A stretch of 26,898 nucleotides of DNA from Planctomycetota bacterium (GCA_016872875.1 VGYW01000066.1:1-26898), one strand, 5' to 3'. Counted from the stretch's first letter, positions 1 through 8,058 are shown. The notes: a model not told the origin generated them from the sequence alone. Program-made: numbers and translations.

Positions 1-522
1 CTGGAAGTTGGGGACGCTTCGGCGCTGTGTGCCGGCCTGGAACACGCGGCCGCAGCGGCGAACCGTGTCGTCGAGGGCCTGGCAGAGGCCGATGGTGAGG
101 CCGCAGGGCTTCTCGCTGTAGACGTCCTTGCCCGCCCTGGCCGCCAGGATCGAGGCGAGGGCGTGCCAGTGGTCGCCCGTGGCGATGAGCACGCAATCAA
201 CGTCGGGGCGGGCCAGCAACTCGAACATGTCGCGGTACATCGCGCAGTCCTGGTTGCCGTACTTGGCGTCGGCCATCTTCTTGACGCGCTCGCGGGCGGC
301 GCGCTGCACGTCGCAGATGGCGGCGAACCGCACGTCCTTCTCCGCGAGCATGCAGGAGAGGACGTGTGTGCCTCGCGGCCCGATGCCGATAGCGCCCAGT
401 ACGATGCTCTCGCTCGGTGCCACCGCGCCCTCCCTGCCGAGCGCCGATGGCGCAACAACCCACGGCGCGCCCAGGCCCGCCGCGGCGACGCCCAGGAAGC
501 GCCTCCGTCCGATCCGGTTCAC
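1..522 (-). CDS. Gfo/Idh/MocA-family oxidoreductase, Tat-exported, 3' end cut by window edge
   Basis: This is the N-terminal 174 codons of an NAD(P)-dependent sugar or inositol dehydrogenase-type protein; the rest lies beyond base 1. The translation opens with a twin-arginine signal (RRRFLG at residues 6-11, then an Ala/Gly-rich stretch ending near residue 29). A Rossmann fold follows, with GxGxxG at residues 46-51, an Asp at 71 after the second strand (ICD) that should contact the ribose, and the family signature EKP at 137-139. The start is GTG at 522, because AGGAG lies seven bases upstream and the Tat motif begins a few codons later. Exported Gfo/Idh/MocA proteins with Tat signals are common in planctomycetes and are usually tied to sugar breakdown; the substrate cannot be read from this fragment. 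The 5' leader carries a GGAT-rich palindrome (562-632) that recurs before another exported oxidoreductase gene. Confidence 0.9.
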   Translation of the reverse strand, partial: MNRIGRRRFLGVAAAGLGAPWVVAPSALGREGAVAPSESIVLGAIGIGPRGTHVLSCMLAEKDVRFAAICDVQRAARERVKKMADAKYGNQDCAMYRDMFELLARPDVDCVLIATGDHWHALASILAARAGKDVYSEKPCGLTIGLCQALDDTVRRCGRVFQAGTQRRSVPNFQ

Positions 523-561
523 CCTGTTTTCTCCTGATGCGGCCTATCCGGCAATCAAAGG

Positions 562-632
562 GGATGATTGGATGGGTGGATGAATGGATGATTGTCTGAC
601 ACCCATCCACCCATCCAATCATCCATTCATCC
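562..632 (-). repeat. GGAT-rich palindromic leader element, copy 1
   Basis: Bases 562-582 and 604-624 are perfect 21-base inverted repeats around a 21-base loop. A second 12-base inverted pair lies at 578-589 and 621-632. The block 578-617 matches 15339-15378 at 38 of 40 positions in the same orientation. The element starts 39 bases upstream of the GTG start at 522, so it would lie in the mRNA leader of that gene. The tetranucleotide GGAT recurs within the arms, so slippage may have shaped it. Confidence 0.85.
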
Positions 633-639
633 CTCCAAC

Positions 640-668
640 ACTCTACGCTTCCAGTTGCCCCAAAGCAA
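640..668 (-). promoter_or_regulatory. Weak candidate promoter for the 1-522 gene
   Basis: Reading the minus strand, TTGCTT is followed after 17 bases by TAGAGT. Both boxes are poor matches to sigma-70 consensus. The site is listed because its -10 box lies 7 bases upstream of the GGAT palindrome, the same arrangement as the much better promoter before the second copy at 15397-15425. Confidence 0.25.
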
Positions 669-671
669 GAA

Positions 672-704
672 GCCCTCCCGCGGGGCGTTGCCCCGCGGGA
701 GGGC
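672..704 (-). terminator. Hairpin terminator after the DUF4412-like gene
   Basis: Perfect 14-base inverted repeat (672-685 and 691-704) with a 5-base loop, about 40 bases downstream of the stop codon at 743. On the minus strand it is followed by a T-rich but interrupted run (TTCTTGCTTT). The position and stem strength fit a terminator; the short U tract is imperfect. Confidence 0.7.
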
Positions 705-742
705 TCGAGTTTCGTCGCCGTTCTGCGCTCGGGCAGCGGCGC

Positions 743-1456
743 TCACTTCATCTTCGGAATCTCCATCTTCTTGTAGTCGGCGGGAACCGTGAAGAGGTCG
801 TCGGCGGGCGCGGCGGTGTCAACCCACGTGAGCTTCATCTCCGACACGACGTTGCCCTCGGCGTCCTTCACCACGGTCTTGTAGGGGAAGCCGGGCAGCT
901 CCACCTTCTTCATCGCGGCGGCCTGCGCCCCCTGCTGCATGGACTTGAAGACGTCCACGAGGCCCGCGAGGCCGGGGAGGTCCTTCGCCACCCACAGCTC
1001 GGAGGTCGTCTTGTCAATCGTCACGGTCCACTGTTCGCCGTCGCAGCTCTTGGCGCCGTCCTTTGCGATGGTGAGCTTGGTGCCTTCGGTGTTGAAGGCC
1101 ACCTTCTCCGTGGTGCCCGTCTTCTTCACCTCCGGCTCCTTCACCTCGCCCCCCGGCGTGGCGTCGGGCATGGCCATCTCCATCGCCATCTTTTGGGCCG
1201 GCATCAGCGTGGTCATCTTCTTCTCAGCCGGATTCATGATCACGATGCTCTCCATGGCACCCATCTTCGTCTGGATCCGGATGAGCCCCTTCTTCACGGC
1301 CCATTCCGTGGCCGTCGGCTGGCCGCCGGGCATCTGCTTCGCGGTCATCTCGAAGCCCATCTTCCCCTCGAAGGCCTCGCCCGCCCAGCCCATCCCCGCC
1401 AGGGCAACGGACGCCAGCGCCACCCACGCCACTCGCCGCAGCGGTCTGCCGCTCAT
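743..1456 (-). CDS. Secreted DUF4412-like protein
   Basis: A 237-residue protein with a Sec signal peptide (RR near residue 7, a hydrophobic run, cleavage near AGA/GEA around residue 22). The mature part resembles DUF4412 proteins: an opening FEGKMGFEMTAK strand, alternating strands on the pattern of a lipid-binding-like open barrel, and a Met-rich segment (residues about 60-95) containing KKMTTLMPAQKMAMEM. The function of the family is not established. The start is placed at ATG 1456: AAGGAG at 1468-1463 directly abuts the other possible ATG at 1462 and is correctly spaced, six bases, from 1456. The gene stands alone, divergent from the large propeller-hydrolase gene, with its own promoter candidate and terminator. 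The Met-rich stretch might bind metal, but that is speculation. Confidence 0.75.
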   Translation of the reverse strand: MSGRPLRRVAWVALASVALAGMGWAGEAFEGKMGFEMTAKQMPGGQPTATEWAVKKGLIRIQTKMGAMESIVIMNPAEKKMTTLMPAQKMAMEMAMPDATPGGEVKEPEVKKTGTTEKVAFNTEGTKLTIAKDGAKSCDGEQWTVTIDKTTSELWVAKDLPGLAGLVDVFKSMQQGAQAAAMKKVELPGFPYKTVVKDAEGNVVSEMKLTWVDTAAPADDLFTVPADYKKMEIPKMK

Positions 1457-1499
1457 GCGCATCTCCTTACCGTGCCTCCCTTAGCCGCCCACATGCGAA

Positions 1500-1528
1500 A
1501 CTCTACCATATTCCGCGTCGCGGATCAA
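1500..1528 (-). promoter_or_regulatory. Candidate promoter for the DUF4412-like gene
   Basis: On the minus strand TTGATC is followed after 17 bases by TAGAGT, about 44 bases upstream of the ATG at 1456. Each box matches consensus at 4 of 6 positions. It lies back to back with the plus-strand candidate at 1547-1576. Confidence 0.4.
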
Positions 1529-1546
1529 ACGCGGCACGAACGCGGC

Positions 1547-1576
1547 TTGACACGCTGCTGAGTGTGCGGGTAGACT
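1547..1576 (+). promoter_or_regulatory. Candidate promoter for the propeller/MBL/VCBS gene
   Basis: A consensus -35 box TTGACA (1547-1552) is followed after 18 bases by TAGACT (1571-1576, 4 of 6). Transcription would start near 1583 and give a leader of about 30 bases before ATG 1613. Confidence 0.5.
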
Positions 1577-1612
1577 CCCCTCTGCCACTTCGGGAGCATG
1601 ACGGAGACCAGC

Positions 1613-4600
1613 ATGCACGCTACAGCGTTCTTGGGTTGGCTTGCAGGCGCGATGGCGCTGGCGGCTGCCGTGGCCGCCGAGCGCCCAGATGTGGGGAAAT
1701 CGCGTGTCCCGGCCTGGGACGCCCGCGGCCTCGGGCCGCTGCCGAGGCAGGGCATCGCCTGCCTGGACGTGAGCGACGACGGGCGCTTCGTGGCCGTGGG
1801 CACCATCGCCGCGCCCGGCGAGCCGAACCTCTTCGTGCTCGACGACAAGGGCAAGATCGTTCAGCAGCACCGCGCGGGTCTGCGATGGCTGAACGAGGTC
1901 TCCGTGTCGAACGACGGCAGCTTCGTCGCGGCGCTCTGCACCACGCCCGAGGGCACGGCGGGCGATTCGCCCCGCCTCTACGCCTTCCTGCGTGGCAAGG
2001 AGTTGACACAGGTCTCGCCGGCCTTCAGGCTGCGCGATTTCCGGCCGGGCGGCTTCCTCTTCCACTATGGCGACCACTCGAACCACCTGCCGCGCGTGGC
2101 TCAGCGGGCAGGCGACGAATGGGTCGTAGCCGGCGACGACCGCCTCTGGTGGCTCTCGCCTACTGAGGCAACGGCCCAGATCGCGCACCTCGGGAGCGGC
2201 GTGACGACCGCCTTCGCCGCGAGCCGGAGCGGGCGTGCCGTGGTCGGCCGCTTCCTCGGCCTCGGCGAGCAAGCCGCCAAGCTCCCCAATCTCCTCGTCC
2301 TCGAACGCGGCAAGGCAAAGCCCGTCTGGACCCGCCCCGTCAGCACGGATGTGGCCCCCTCGCCGGCGCCAGAGAAAGGGGTCTACGGCCCCCCTGCGCC
2401 ACCCTATGAGGACCGCAAGTTCAGCGTCCCACTCGCCGTGGCGATTGATGCCGAAGGCGAGCAGGTGGCCGTGGCCGACTATGAGGGCTGGCAGCGGGTC
2501 TTCCGCCCGCGCGATGGCGGCGCCGAGTTCCCCTCCGTGCCCCGCGTCATGCCCTCGCGGCCGACCATCCACGTCTACGACGCCGATGGCAAGGTCATCT
2601 GCCGCATCGGCCCCGAACGCTTCAAGGAGCCGTTCTGGTGCGACCTCGCCTTCTCGCCCGACGGCAAGCAACTGCTCATCTCGCTCCACATGTGGCCCTC
2701 TCGCGGCCTCGGCGGCCGGCCGTTCCTCCCCGCCGATGAGGCGGCAGACACGCCCTATGTCCTCGACATTGCCAAAGCGGCCATTCAGCCGATGCCAGCC
2801 CGCCGGCCCCCAGGCATCGTGTGGGTCTTCTCCGATGGCGAGCGCCTCGCCATCGCCACAGCCGCTGGCGTCGTGGAGATGTATGACGCGCCTGACAAGG
2901 TGGTTTGGCGGACCGACCTGAATGAGGCCGTCCCGCCCGGCGACAAGCCGTGGACGAAGAAGCAGCAGCCGGGGAAGATCGCGCCAGGCATCTGGCGCAC
3001 CAACGGCGGCTTCGCCCACAGCGACCTCGGCTCGCAATTGGTCATCGAGGCGCCCGACGGCCTGATCCTGATTGACCCCAACGCGGGCGCGTCGTTCGAG
3101 CAGAACTGGGCGCGGATTCAGGGGGCGGGCCTCGACCCGATGAAGCTCCGCTACGTGCTCCTCACCCACGAGCACGGCGACCACGCCCCCGGCTCCTATC
3201 TGTGGCGGGTCACGACCGGCGCACAGGTGGTCGCCAGCGCCGAGATGGCTTACATCCTCCAGCACCACCTGCCCAGCGAGACCGGCTACGGCTTCCACCC
3301 GCCGAATCCCGTGGACATCGCCCTCACCGAGGATAAGGAACTGGACCTCGCCGGCCTGAAGGTGAAGGCCATTCGGCTGCCTGGCCACACCTACGGCTCG
3401 ATGGGCTACGTCTTTGCAAAGGAGGGCAGGACCTACGTGGCAACGGGCGACCTGATCATGCCGGGCGGCGTGCTCGGCTATTCGGGCAGCTTCGACTTCA
3501 GCGCGGAGAACGTGCTCGCCGGCCTGCGAAAGCTCGCCGCTCTGACGCCCGACGAGGTGCTCGGCGGCCACGGCGGCGGGCCGCCCGACAACTTCATCGC
3601 CGCAGGCATCGCCACGGGCGAGGCCACCGGCTGGTCGCGCATGAAGCCCGAAAAGCCCAACCCCCTCTTCGGCTTCAAGCAGGCAAACTACCTCGTCGCC
3701 GCCTGGCTCCAGCCCATCCAGGCCGCGGCCTATGGCGACATTGACGGCGACGGGCGGCCCGACGTGGCGGTCCTCGTCCCCAAGGGCAAAGGCTCCGCCA
3801 TTCTCATCTATCTCAACAAGGGCGGGAAGTTCGCGGAGAAGCCCGATGCCGAGATTGAGCTGCCCGACCTCAGCCGCGGCTGGAAGCTCCGCATGGTCCG
3901 CGCGAGCGGAGGCAAGGGGGCCGACCTCTTCGCCTCAAGCGAGAGTCTAGCCTTCCTGCTCATTCCTGAACAGGCACAGCTCAAGTTCCGAACGGTCCCG
4001 CTGCCCGGCCTCACGCGCGCATCGCAGGTGATGACGGGGGATTTCAATGGCGACGGGCGGACCGATCTGCTCATCGGCGGGCGCTTCATCGGCGGCTACT
4101 CCATCGCCTATCAGGGCGAAGACGGCGTGTTCCGAGTCCGAAGCTACAAGGCCCCTGACCGCGGCTACTTCGGCGTTCAACTGGCCGACGTGAACGGCGA
4201 CAAGCGCGACGACCTCATCTTCTCCTGCGGCGACATCTTCCTGCGAAAGGCCGACGGCTCATTCGAGGAAACGCCCTCCATCCGCCTCAAGACCCCGTCG
4301 GGCTCGGGCGAGCAGGCCGGCTGGGTCTTCCTCGCCGCCGCAGACTTCGACAAGGATGGCTGGACCGACGTGGCGCTCCTGGTCAGCGGCAAAGAAGGCA
4401 CGATCGTGTCGCTCTACCGCAACACGAAGGACCCGAAGCAGCCCTTCGCCGAGAAGCCGAGCGCCGAGTTCGTTGCCACGGGCTGCGACATCATCCGCGA
4501 CGGCCCCACCGTGGCCGACTGGAACGCTGACGGCATCCCCGACCTCATCCTGGCCACCCGCGAGAAGCCCTCGGCCCGCATCCTCCTCGGCGCCGCCGCC

Positions 4601-4768
4601 GACGGCCTCAGCCCCGACCGCGCCGTCACCGTCCCCCTCGACTACTCGCCCCACTTCGACACCCAGCTCGGCGTGGCCGACTTCAACGGCGACGGCCGGC
4701 CCGACCTCGCCGGCTTCGGCCCCTCCGCCGCCCAGGCCACCGGCGTCTACGTCTGGCTTCAGCCGTAG
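1613..4768 (+). CDS. Exported three-part protein: beta-propeller, metallo-beta-lactamase-fold hydrolase, VCBS/FG-GAP propeller
   Basis: A 1051-residue exported protein joining three modules. Residues about 25-440 look like a WD/PQQ-type propeller (repeated blades such as FSPDGKQLLISL and VSNDGSFVAAL). Residues about 465-680 are a metallo-beta-lactamase fold with a full ligand set: HEHGDH at 519-524, His 592 in GHTYGSMG, Asp 613 in ATGD and His 653 in GGHG. This predicts a two-metal hydrolase. Residues about 705-1051 hold six calcium-loop VCBS/FG-GAP repeats of the DxDGDGRPD type. The start is ATG 1613 because GGAG lies six bases before it; ATG 1598 has GGGAG only one base away. The first 20 residues form a Sec signal. 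MBL domains fused to propellers on both sides are unusual. The substrate is unknown; secretion and the propellers suggest an extracellular polymer or ester. The gene is monocistronic. Confidence 0.88.
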   Translation: MHATAFLGWLAGAMALAAAVAAERPDVGKSRVPAWDARGLGPLPRQGIACLDVSDDGRFVAVGTIAAPGEPNLFVLDDKGKIVQQHRAGLRWLNEVSVSNDGSFVAALCTTPEGTAGDSPRLYAFLRGKELTQVSPAFRLRDFRPGGFLFHYGDHSNHLPRVAQRAGDEWVVAGDDRLWWLSPTEATAQIAHLGSGVTTAFAASRSGRAVVGRFLGLGEQAAKLPNLLVLERGKAKPVWTRPVSTDVAPSPAPEKGVYGPPAPPYEDRKFSVPLAVAIDAEGEQVAVADYEGWQRVFRPRDGGAEFPSVPRVMPSRPTIHVYDADGKVICRIGPERFKEPFWCDLAFSPDGKQLLISLHMWPSRGLGGRPFLPADEAADTPYVLDIAKAAIQPMPARRPPGIVWVFSDGERLAIATAAGVVEMYDAPDKVVWRTDLNEAVPPGDKPWTKKQQPGKIAPGIWRTNGGFAHSDLGSQLVIEAPDGLILIDPNAGASFEQNWARIQGAGLDPMKLRYVLLTHEHGDHAPGSYLWRVTTGAQVVASAEMAYILQHHLPSETGYGFHPPNPVDIALTEDKELDLAGLKVKAIRLPGHTYGSMGYVFAKEGRTYVATGDLIMPGGVLGYSGSFDFSAENVLAGLRKLAALTPDEVLGGHGGGPPDNFIAAGIATGEATGWSRMKPEKPNPLFGFKQANYLVAAWLQPIQAAAYGDIDGDGRPDVAVLVPKGKGSAILIYLNKGGKFAEKPDAEIELPDLSRGWKLRMVRASGGKGADLFASSESLAFLLIPEQAQLKFRTVPLPGLTRASQVMTGDFNGDGRTDLLIGGRFIGGYSIAYQGEDGVFRVRSYKAPDRGYFGVQLADVNGDKRDDLIFSCGDIFLRKADGSFEETPSIRLKTPSGSGEQAGWVFLAAADFDKDGWTDVALLVSGKEGTIVSLYRNTKDPKQPFAEKPSAEFVATGCDIIRDGPTVADWNADGIPDLILATREKPSARILLGAAADGLSPDRAVTVPLDYSPHFDTQLGVADFNGDGRPDLAGFGPSAAQATGVYVWLQP

Positions 4769-4775
4769 GCTCTTC

Positions 4776-4877
4776 CTCCCTCTCCCTCGGGGAGAGGGGT
4801 GGGGTGAGGGTGCTTCGGCTCCCGCAGGTCTCACGGAAGCACCCTCACCCCTGCCCTCCCCCCAAGGGGGAGGGAGG
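4776..4877. terminator. Palindromic repeat between convergent genes, probable bidirectional terminator
   Basis: A 16-base perfect inverted repeat (4801-4816 and 4836-4851, loop 19) is flanked by two smaller hairpins: 4778-4785 with 4791-4798, and 4854-4862 with 4866-4874. The whole block is a roughly symmetric, pyrimidine-then-purine-rich palindrome filling the gap between a plus-strand gene ending at 4768 and a minus-strand gene ending at 4907. It can fold in both transcripts. It has no long U tract, and its shape is like a dispersed repeat, so it may be a repeat doing terminator duty. Confidence 0.6.
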
Positions 4878-4906
4878 TGAGTCCCTCTCTCGTCAGATAC
4901 GCGTTG

Positions 4907-6394
4907 TCATTTCGTCGCGGGCTTGCCGAACTGCTTCCAGTAGAGCTCCTTGAACGGGTTGACCGCGGGGCCAACCGCGTCCTCGTTCTCAAGGCAGGGG
5001 AGGACTTCGTCCCACCACTTGTCGTAGGTGGCCTCGAGCCGCTTCACCACGTCGGGGTGCTGGGCGGCGGTGTCGTTCTTCTCGCCGGGGTCGGCCTTGA
5101 GGTCGTAGAGCTCCCACTTCGCTCCGCCGCGCGAGACCATGATGTAGTTGCCATGGCGAATACTACAGTGGTCGTGCTTTGATGCCGCGGCCTTGCCGCG
5201 CGCCCAACGGCCCACGTGGGTGACCAGGTAGCGGTCGGGCCAGGCAGCCTGCGGGTCGGCGAGCAGGGGCAACAGGCTGAAGCCGTCCAGCTTCACGCCC
5301 TCGGGCGCCTTGGCCCCCGCGAGGTCGCAGAAGGTGGGGAAGACGTCCAGGTGGGCAGTCAGCTTCTCCGCGTCGGCCGGCTTGAGGGTGCCGGGCCACC
5401 GCCAGAAGCTCGGGACGCGCGTGCCGCCGTGATATGGGGTGCCCTTGCCGCTGCGCATCCCGGCGTTGTAGACGCCGAGGCCCGCCGTGCCGCCGTTGTC
5501 GGTCATGAAGACCACCAGCGTGTCGCGCTCGATGTCCAGCTCCTTCAGCCGGGCCAGGAGCTTGCCCACGTTGTCGTCTATGTTGGTGATCATGCCATAG
5601 AACTTCGCCACGTCGCGGCGCCCGCCGCCCTTCTTCTTCGCGTCGCGGGGCAGAGACGCCCCGCCTACATCCTTGTACATCGCCTCGTATTCCTCGGGGC
5701 AGATGAGGGGGCCGTGGGGGGCGTTGGGCGTGATGTAGGCGAGGAACGGCCCTTTGCCCTTCCTCTCGCCGATCCACTGCATGGCCTGGGCGAAGAAGAC
5801 GTCGGTGCAGTAGCCATTGGTCTTGACGAACTTGCCGTTGTGGAGGATGGCGGGGTTGAAGTAGGAGTTGCCGGGCGCGTCGCCGCAACTGCCGGCATAG
5901 GTCTGGCCGATTCCGCCGCAGCCGTGGATGAACATCTCGTCGAAGCCGCGCTTGTCGGGCCAGCGCTCCGGCTCGTCGCCCAGGTGCCACTTGCCGAAGA
6001 TGCCCGTCGTGTAGCCGGCGGCCTTGAGCAGTTGGACGATGGTGGTGGCCTTCAAGCTCATCCGCTCGCGTTCGAGGATGGTGTGCGTGACGCCGCTCCT
6101 GAACTCGTGCCGCCCCGTCATCAGCGAGCAGCGGGTGGGGGCGCAGGTGGGGCTGACGTGGAAGTCGGTGAACCGCACGCTCTCAGCGTGGAGGCGGTCG
6201 AGGTTGGGGGTCTTGATGATGGGGTTGCCGTGGCAGGCCAGGTCGCCGTAGCCCTGGTCGTCGGTCAGGATGAGGATGATGTTGGGCCTCTTGCCCGCCA
6301 GTGTGCTCTGCGCCTCCGCAGTCTTCCCCAGCACCAGCGCGGCCGAGCCGGCCGCAACGCCCTCCAGGAATGTCCGCCTGCTCAAGCGGTTCAT
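4907..6394 (-). CDS. Cys-type sulfatase, Tat-exported
   Basis: A 495-residue type I sulfatase that would hydrolyse sulfate esters, probably on sulfated polysaccharides, outside the cytoplasm. A Tat signal (SRRTFLEG, residues 5-12) precedes the catalytic domain. The first metal ligands are in LTDDQG (Asp 45, Asp 46). The formylglycine motif is CAPTR at 84-88, so the enzyme needs a maturase, none of which is in the window. GKWHLG at 134-139 and the DN pair at 299-300 complete the active site. The start is ATG 6394, with GAGG seven bases upstream; it overlaps the stop of the preceding UroD-like gene as ATGA, so the two are translationally coupled. Residues about 243-253 (VGGASLPRD) look like a repeat-encoded insert between helix YEAMYKD and DVAKFYGMI. 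Confidence 0.95.
   Translation of the reverse strand: MNRLSRRTFLEGVAAGSAALVLGKTAEAQSTLAGKRPNIILILTDDQGYGDLACHGNPIIKTPNLDRLHAESVRFTDFHVSPTCAPTRCSLMTGRHEFRSGVTHTILERERMSLKATTIVQLLKAAGYTTGIFGKWHLGDEPERWPDKRGFDEMFIHGCGGIGQTYAGSCGDAPGNSYFNPAILHNGKFVKTNGYCTDVFFAQAMQWIGERKGKGPFLAYITPNAPHGPLICPEEYEAMYKDVGGASLPRDAKKKGGGRRDVAKFYGMITNIDDNVGKLLARLKELDIERDTLVVFMTDNGGTAGLGVYNAGMRSGKGTPYHGGTRVPSFWRWPGTLKPADAEKLTAHLDVFPTFCDLAGAKAPEGVKLDGFSLLPLLADPQAAWPDRYLVTHVGRWARGKAAASKHDHCSIRHGNYIMVSRGGAKWELYDLKADPGEKNDTAAQHPDVVKRLEATYDKWWDEVLPCLENEDAVGPAVNPFKELYWKQFGKPATK
5642..5669. repeat. Palindromic repeat inserted in frame in the sulfatase gene
   Basis: An inverted repeat gcggggc/gccccgc (5645-5651 and 5658-5664, loop of six) encodes the VGGASLPRD segment. 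The peptide does not fit the surrounding sulfatase sequence, and I recall similar peptides in unrelated planctomycete-type proteins. Insertion is inferred; no empty homologue was available for comparison. Confidence 0.6.
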
Positions 6395-7506
6395 AGTCTG
6401 CCCTCGAGGAGTCTCTGCTTCGCCTCCCAGTAGTAGTTGAAGTTCGCCCACGAGATGTCGGGCGGGAACGTGTGGTCGAGGTGGGGGATGAAGCCGCCCT
6501 CCTCGATGAGGGGGGCGAGCTCGCGGAGGGCGGCGTCAATCTCGGCCTTGCCCTTCGTCAGCTCGCGCTTGTCCACCGCGCCCCAGATGCGCAGCTCCTT
6601 GCCGAACTGCTTGCGGATGCGGTTCGGGTCCATGCTGGACGCGCGCTCGAAGGGCCAGTGGATGTCAATGCCCATCTCCATGTAGAGCGGGATGAGCGGC
6701 TCGGTGTTGCCATCGCTGTCGAGGCTACAGTACTTGACGCCGTGCGACTTCAGGTGGCCAATCACGCGGCGGTAGTGGGGCATGATGAATCGGCGGAAGC
6801 AGGCCGGGCTGCACAGCGGCCCGCTCTTGCACGCCATGTCCTCGAAGAAGTTGAAGTAGTCGAATTGCACGGCCTCGACGAATGGGCGCGTGGCCTCGAT
6901 GGCGAAGTCGGCGATGAACTCGAACATCTCCTCGCAGAGGGCGGGCTGGTCGTAGAAGGCGAGCGAGAGGTTCTCCGTGCCCATCCATGCCCTTGCGACG
7001 CCGTAGAAGCCCGTGCAGGCGTTCTGGCCGAGGACCAGCACATGCTTGCGATTCTGCCAGTACGGAATCTTGCTCCGCCAGTACAGCGGGTAGCGGACCG
7101 GCGTGGCGGGGTCGTAGCGCTTCTTCATATCCCGCAGGTCGTCAAGCGTCTCGACGGGAAACCGCAGGTACTGGTCCATGCTCGCCCGCGTGCCGCGCAC
7201 CGTGCCCTCGATGAGGGCTTTCGTCACGATGCCGTTGCCGTGCTGGATGATCTCGTAGGGGTCGGTCTTCTCAAGCACCTTGCTCTCAAAGCCAGGGATC
7301 ATCCCCATGTTCACGGGCAGGAACTCCCGCTCGTCCATCCCCAGGCATTCCTCGCCCGTGAACCAGTCCCAGCGGAAGGTGTTGGGCTTCAGCCCCTCGG
7401 CCTGCCACCTGTCAATCGTCTGCCCCCAGCAGCCCAGCTCCCAGTTCGGCACCCTGTCGGGCGGCTGATACTCCATCACGGCCAGAAAGCGTTCGCGGGG
7501 GGGCAT
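6391..7506 (-). CDS. Uroporphyrinogen decarboxylase-like (UroD/MtaA superfamily) protein
   Basis: A 371-residue cytoplasmic protein with the UroD-type TIM barrel pattern. It starts with PRERFLAVMEYQPPDRVP, the usual N-terminal motif; the middle has FIADFAIEATRPFVEAVQFDYFNFFEDMA, and the C-terminal third has the SDGNTEPLIPLYMEMGIDIHWPFE strand-loop. This superfamily includes haem-pathway decarboxylases and cobamide-dependent methyltransferases such as MtaA. The divergent sequence and the coupling to a sulfatase argue against a haem role. The HLDH motif near residue 342 could be catalytic, but I cannot confirm it. ATG 7506 is chosen over GTG 7512 because GAGG lies eight bases before it. The stop overlaps the sulfatase start as ATGA. 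A link to demethylation or further metabolism of released sugars is only a guess. Confidence 0.85.
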   Translation of the reverse strand: MPPRERFLAVMEYQPPDRVPNWELGCWGQTIDRWQAEGLKPNTFRWDWFTGEECLGMDEREFLPVNMGMIPGFESKVLEKTDPYEIIQHGNGIVTKALIEGTVRGTRASMDQYLRFPVETLDDLRDMKKRYDPATPVRYPLYWRSKIPYWQNRKHVLVLGQNACTGFYGVARAWMGTENLSLAFYDQPALCEEMFEFIADFAIEATRPFVEAVQFDYFNFFEDMACKSGPLCSPACFRRFIMPHYRRVIGHLKSHGVKYCSLDSDGNTEPLIPLYMEMGIDIHWPFERASSMDPNRIRKQFGKELRIWGAVDKRELTKGKAEIDAALRELAPLIEEGGFIPHLDHTFPPDISWANFNYYWEAKQRLLEGRL

Positions 7507-7540
7507 GGTCACTACCTCTTGGCCAAGGTGTCATGTTTCG

Positions 7541-7570
7541 TTGGCAAAACGGGTGTCCACACGCTATAAT
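7541..7570 (+). promoter_or_regulatory. Near-consensus promoter giving a leaderless PIN-toxin mRNA
   Basis: TTGGCA (7541-7546) is followed after 18 bases by a perfect TATAAT (7565-7570). The expected first transcribed base is about 7576-7577, which coincides with the ATGATG start of the PIN gene. There is no room for a ribosome binding site and none is seen. Confidence 0.75.
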
Positions 7571-7575
7571 ACCTG

Positions 7576-8058
7576 ATGATGGCTAAGAGCGTTTACATCG
7601 AGACAACGATCCCCAGCGCCCACGCCTCACAGCGGTCGGACCCAGGCAGCGTCTATCGCCGAAAAACCACGCGCGCCTGGTGGGCAGAGCGGGCGCAGGC
7701 CTATGAGCTCGTGACCTCTGAGGCCACGCTCGAAGAGCTGGCATCGGGAGACTACCCGAGCAAGGACGATGCCCTCCAACTCTTAGAGGGCGTGCCTGTG
7801 CTCGAAATCACAGATGAGGCCATCGCAATCGCGGAGCTCTACATCAGGCATCACGTTATGCCGGCTCCCCGATCGGGCGACCCGCTGCACCTCGCGCTGG
7901 CCAGCCTTCACGAGGTGGACTACATCCTGACGTGGAATATACAACATCTGGCAAACCCGAACAAGCTTGAGCACATCACCGTTATCAACCGCCGCCTTGG
8001 GCTGCTCACCCCGACCATTGTCACGCCCGAGGCCCTGTGGAGTGAGGACGAAACATGA
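7576..8058 (+). CDS. PIN-domain protein, VapC-like toxin
   Basis: A 160-residue PIN nuclease-fold protein of the kind annotated as type II toxin. The first strand reads YIETTIPS, with Glu 9 at the position usually held by Asp. Acidic residues follow at Glu 53/54 (LEEL) and Asp 102 in SGDPLHLALA, and the fourth site is TWNIQHLANP, with Asn 121 where many PIN domains have Asp. This set is usual for this PIN subgroup, whose catalysis on RNA is less well tested. Two start codons are in tandem (7576 and 7579); the promoter position suggests a leaderless transcript. The stop overlaps the ATG of a small downstream gene (ATGA), giving a toxin-first pair. GC content is lower than in the neighbouring secreted-protein genes, in keeping with acquisition as a mobile module. 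Confidence 0.85.
   Translation: MMAKSVYIETTIPSAHASQRSDPGSVYRRKTTRAWWAERAQAYELVTSEATLEELASGDYPSKDDALQLLEGVPVLEITDEAIAIAELYIRHHVMPAPRSGDPLHLALASLHEVDYILTWNIQHLANPNKLEHITVINRRLGLLTPTIVTPEALWSEDET

Noticed and set aside
562..632. Simple tandem GGAT microsatellite
   Set aside because: The second copy 15 kb away, at 38 of 40 identity and including the non-GGAT loop ttgtctgaca, shows a dispersed element rather than local slippage alone.
1481..3571. A 696-codon minus-strand open frame
   Set aside because: It lies opposite the propeller/MBL gene, whose motifs are unambiguous; the antisense translation has no family features.
6395..6451. Upstream extension of the sulfatase to residue MGELQLLL
   Set aside because: The ribosome site and Tat signal support ATG 6394, and the extension lies inside the UroD-like gene.
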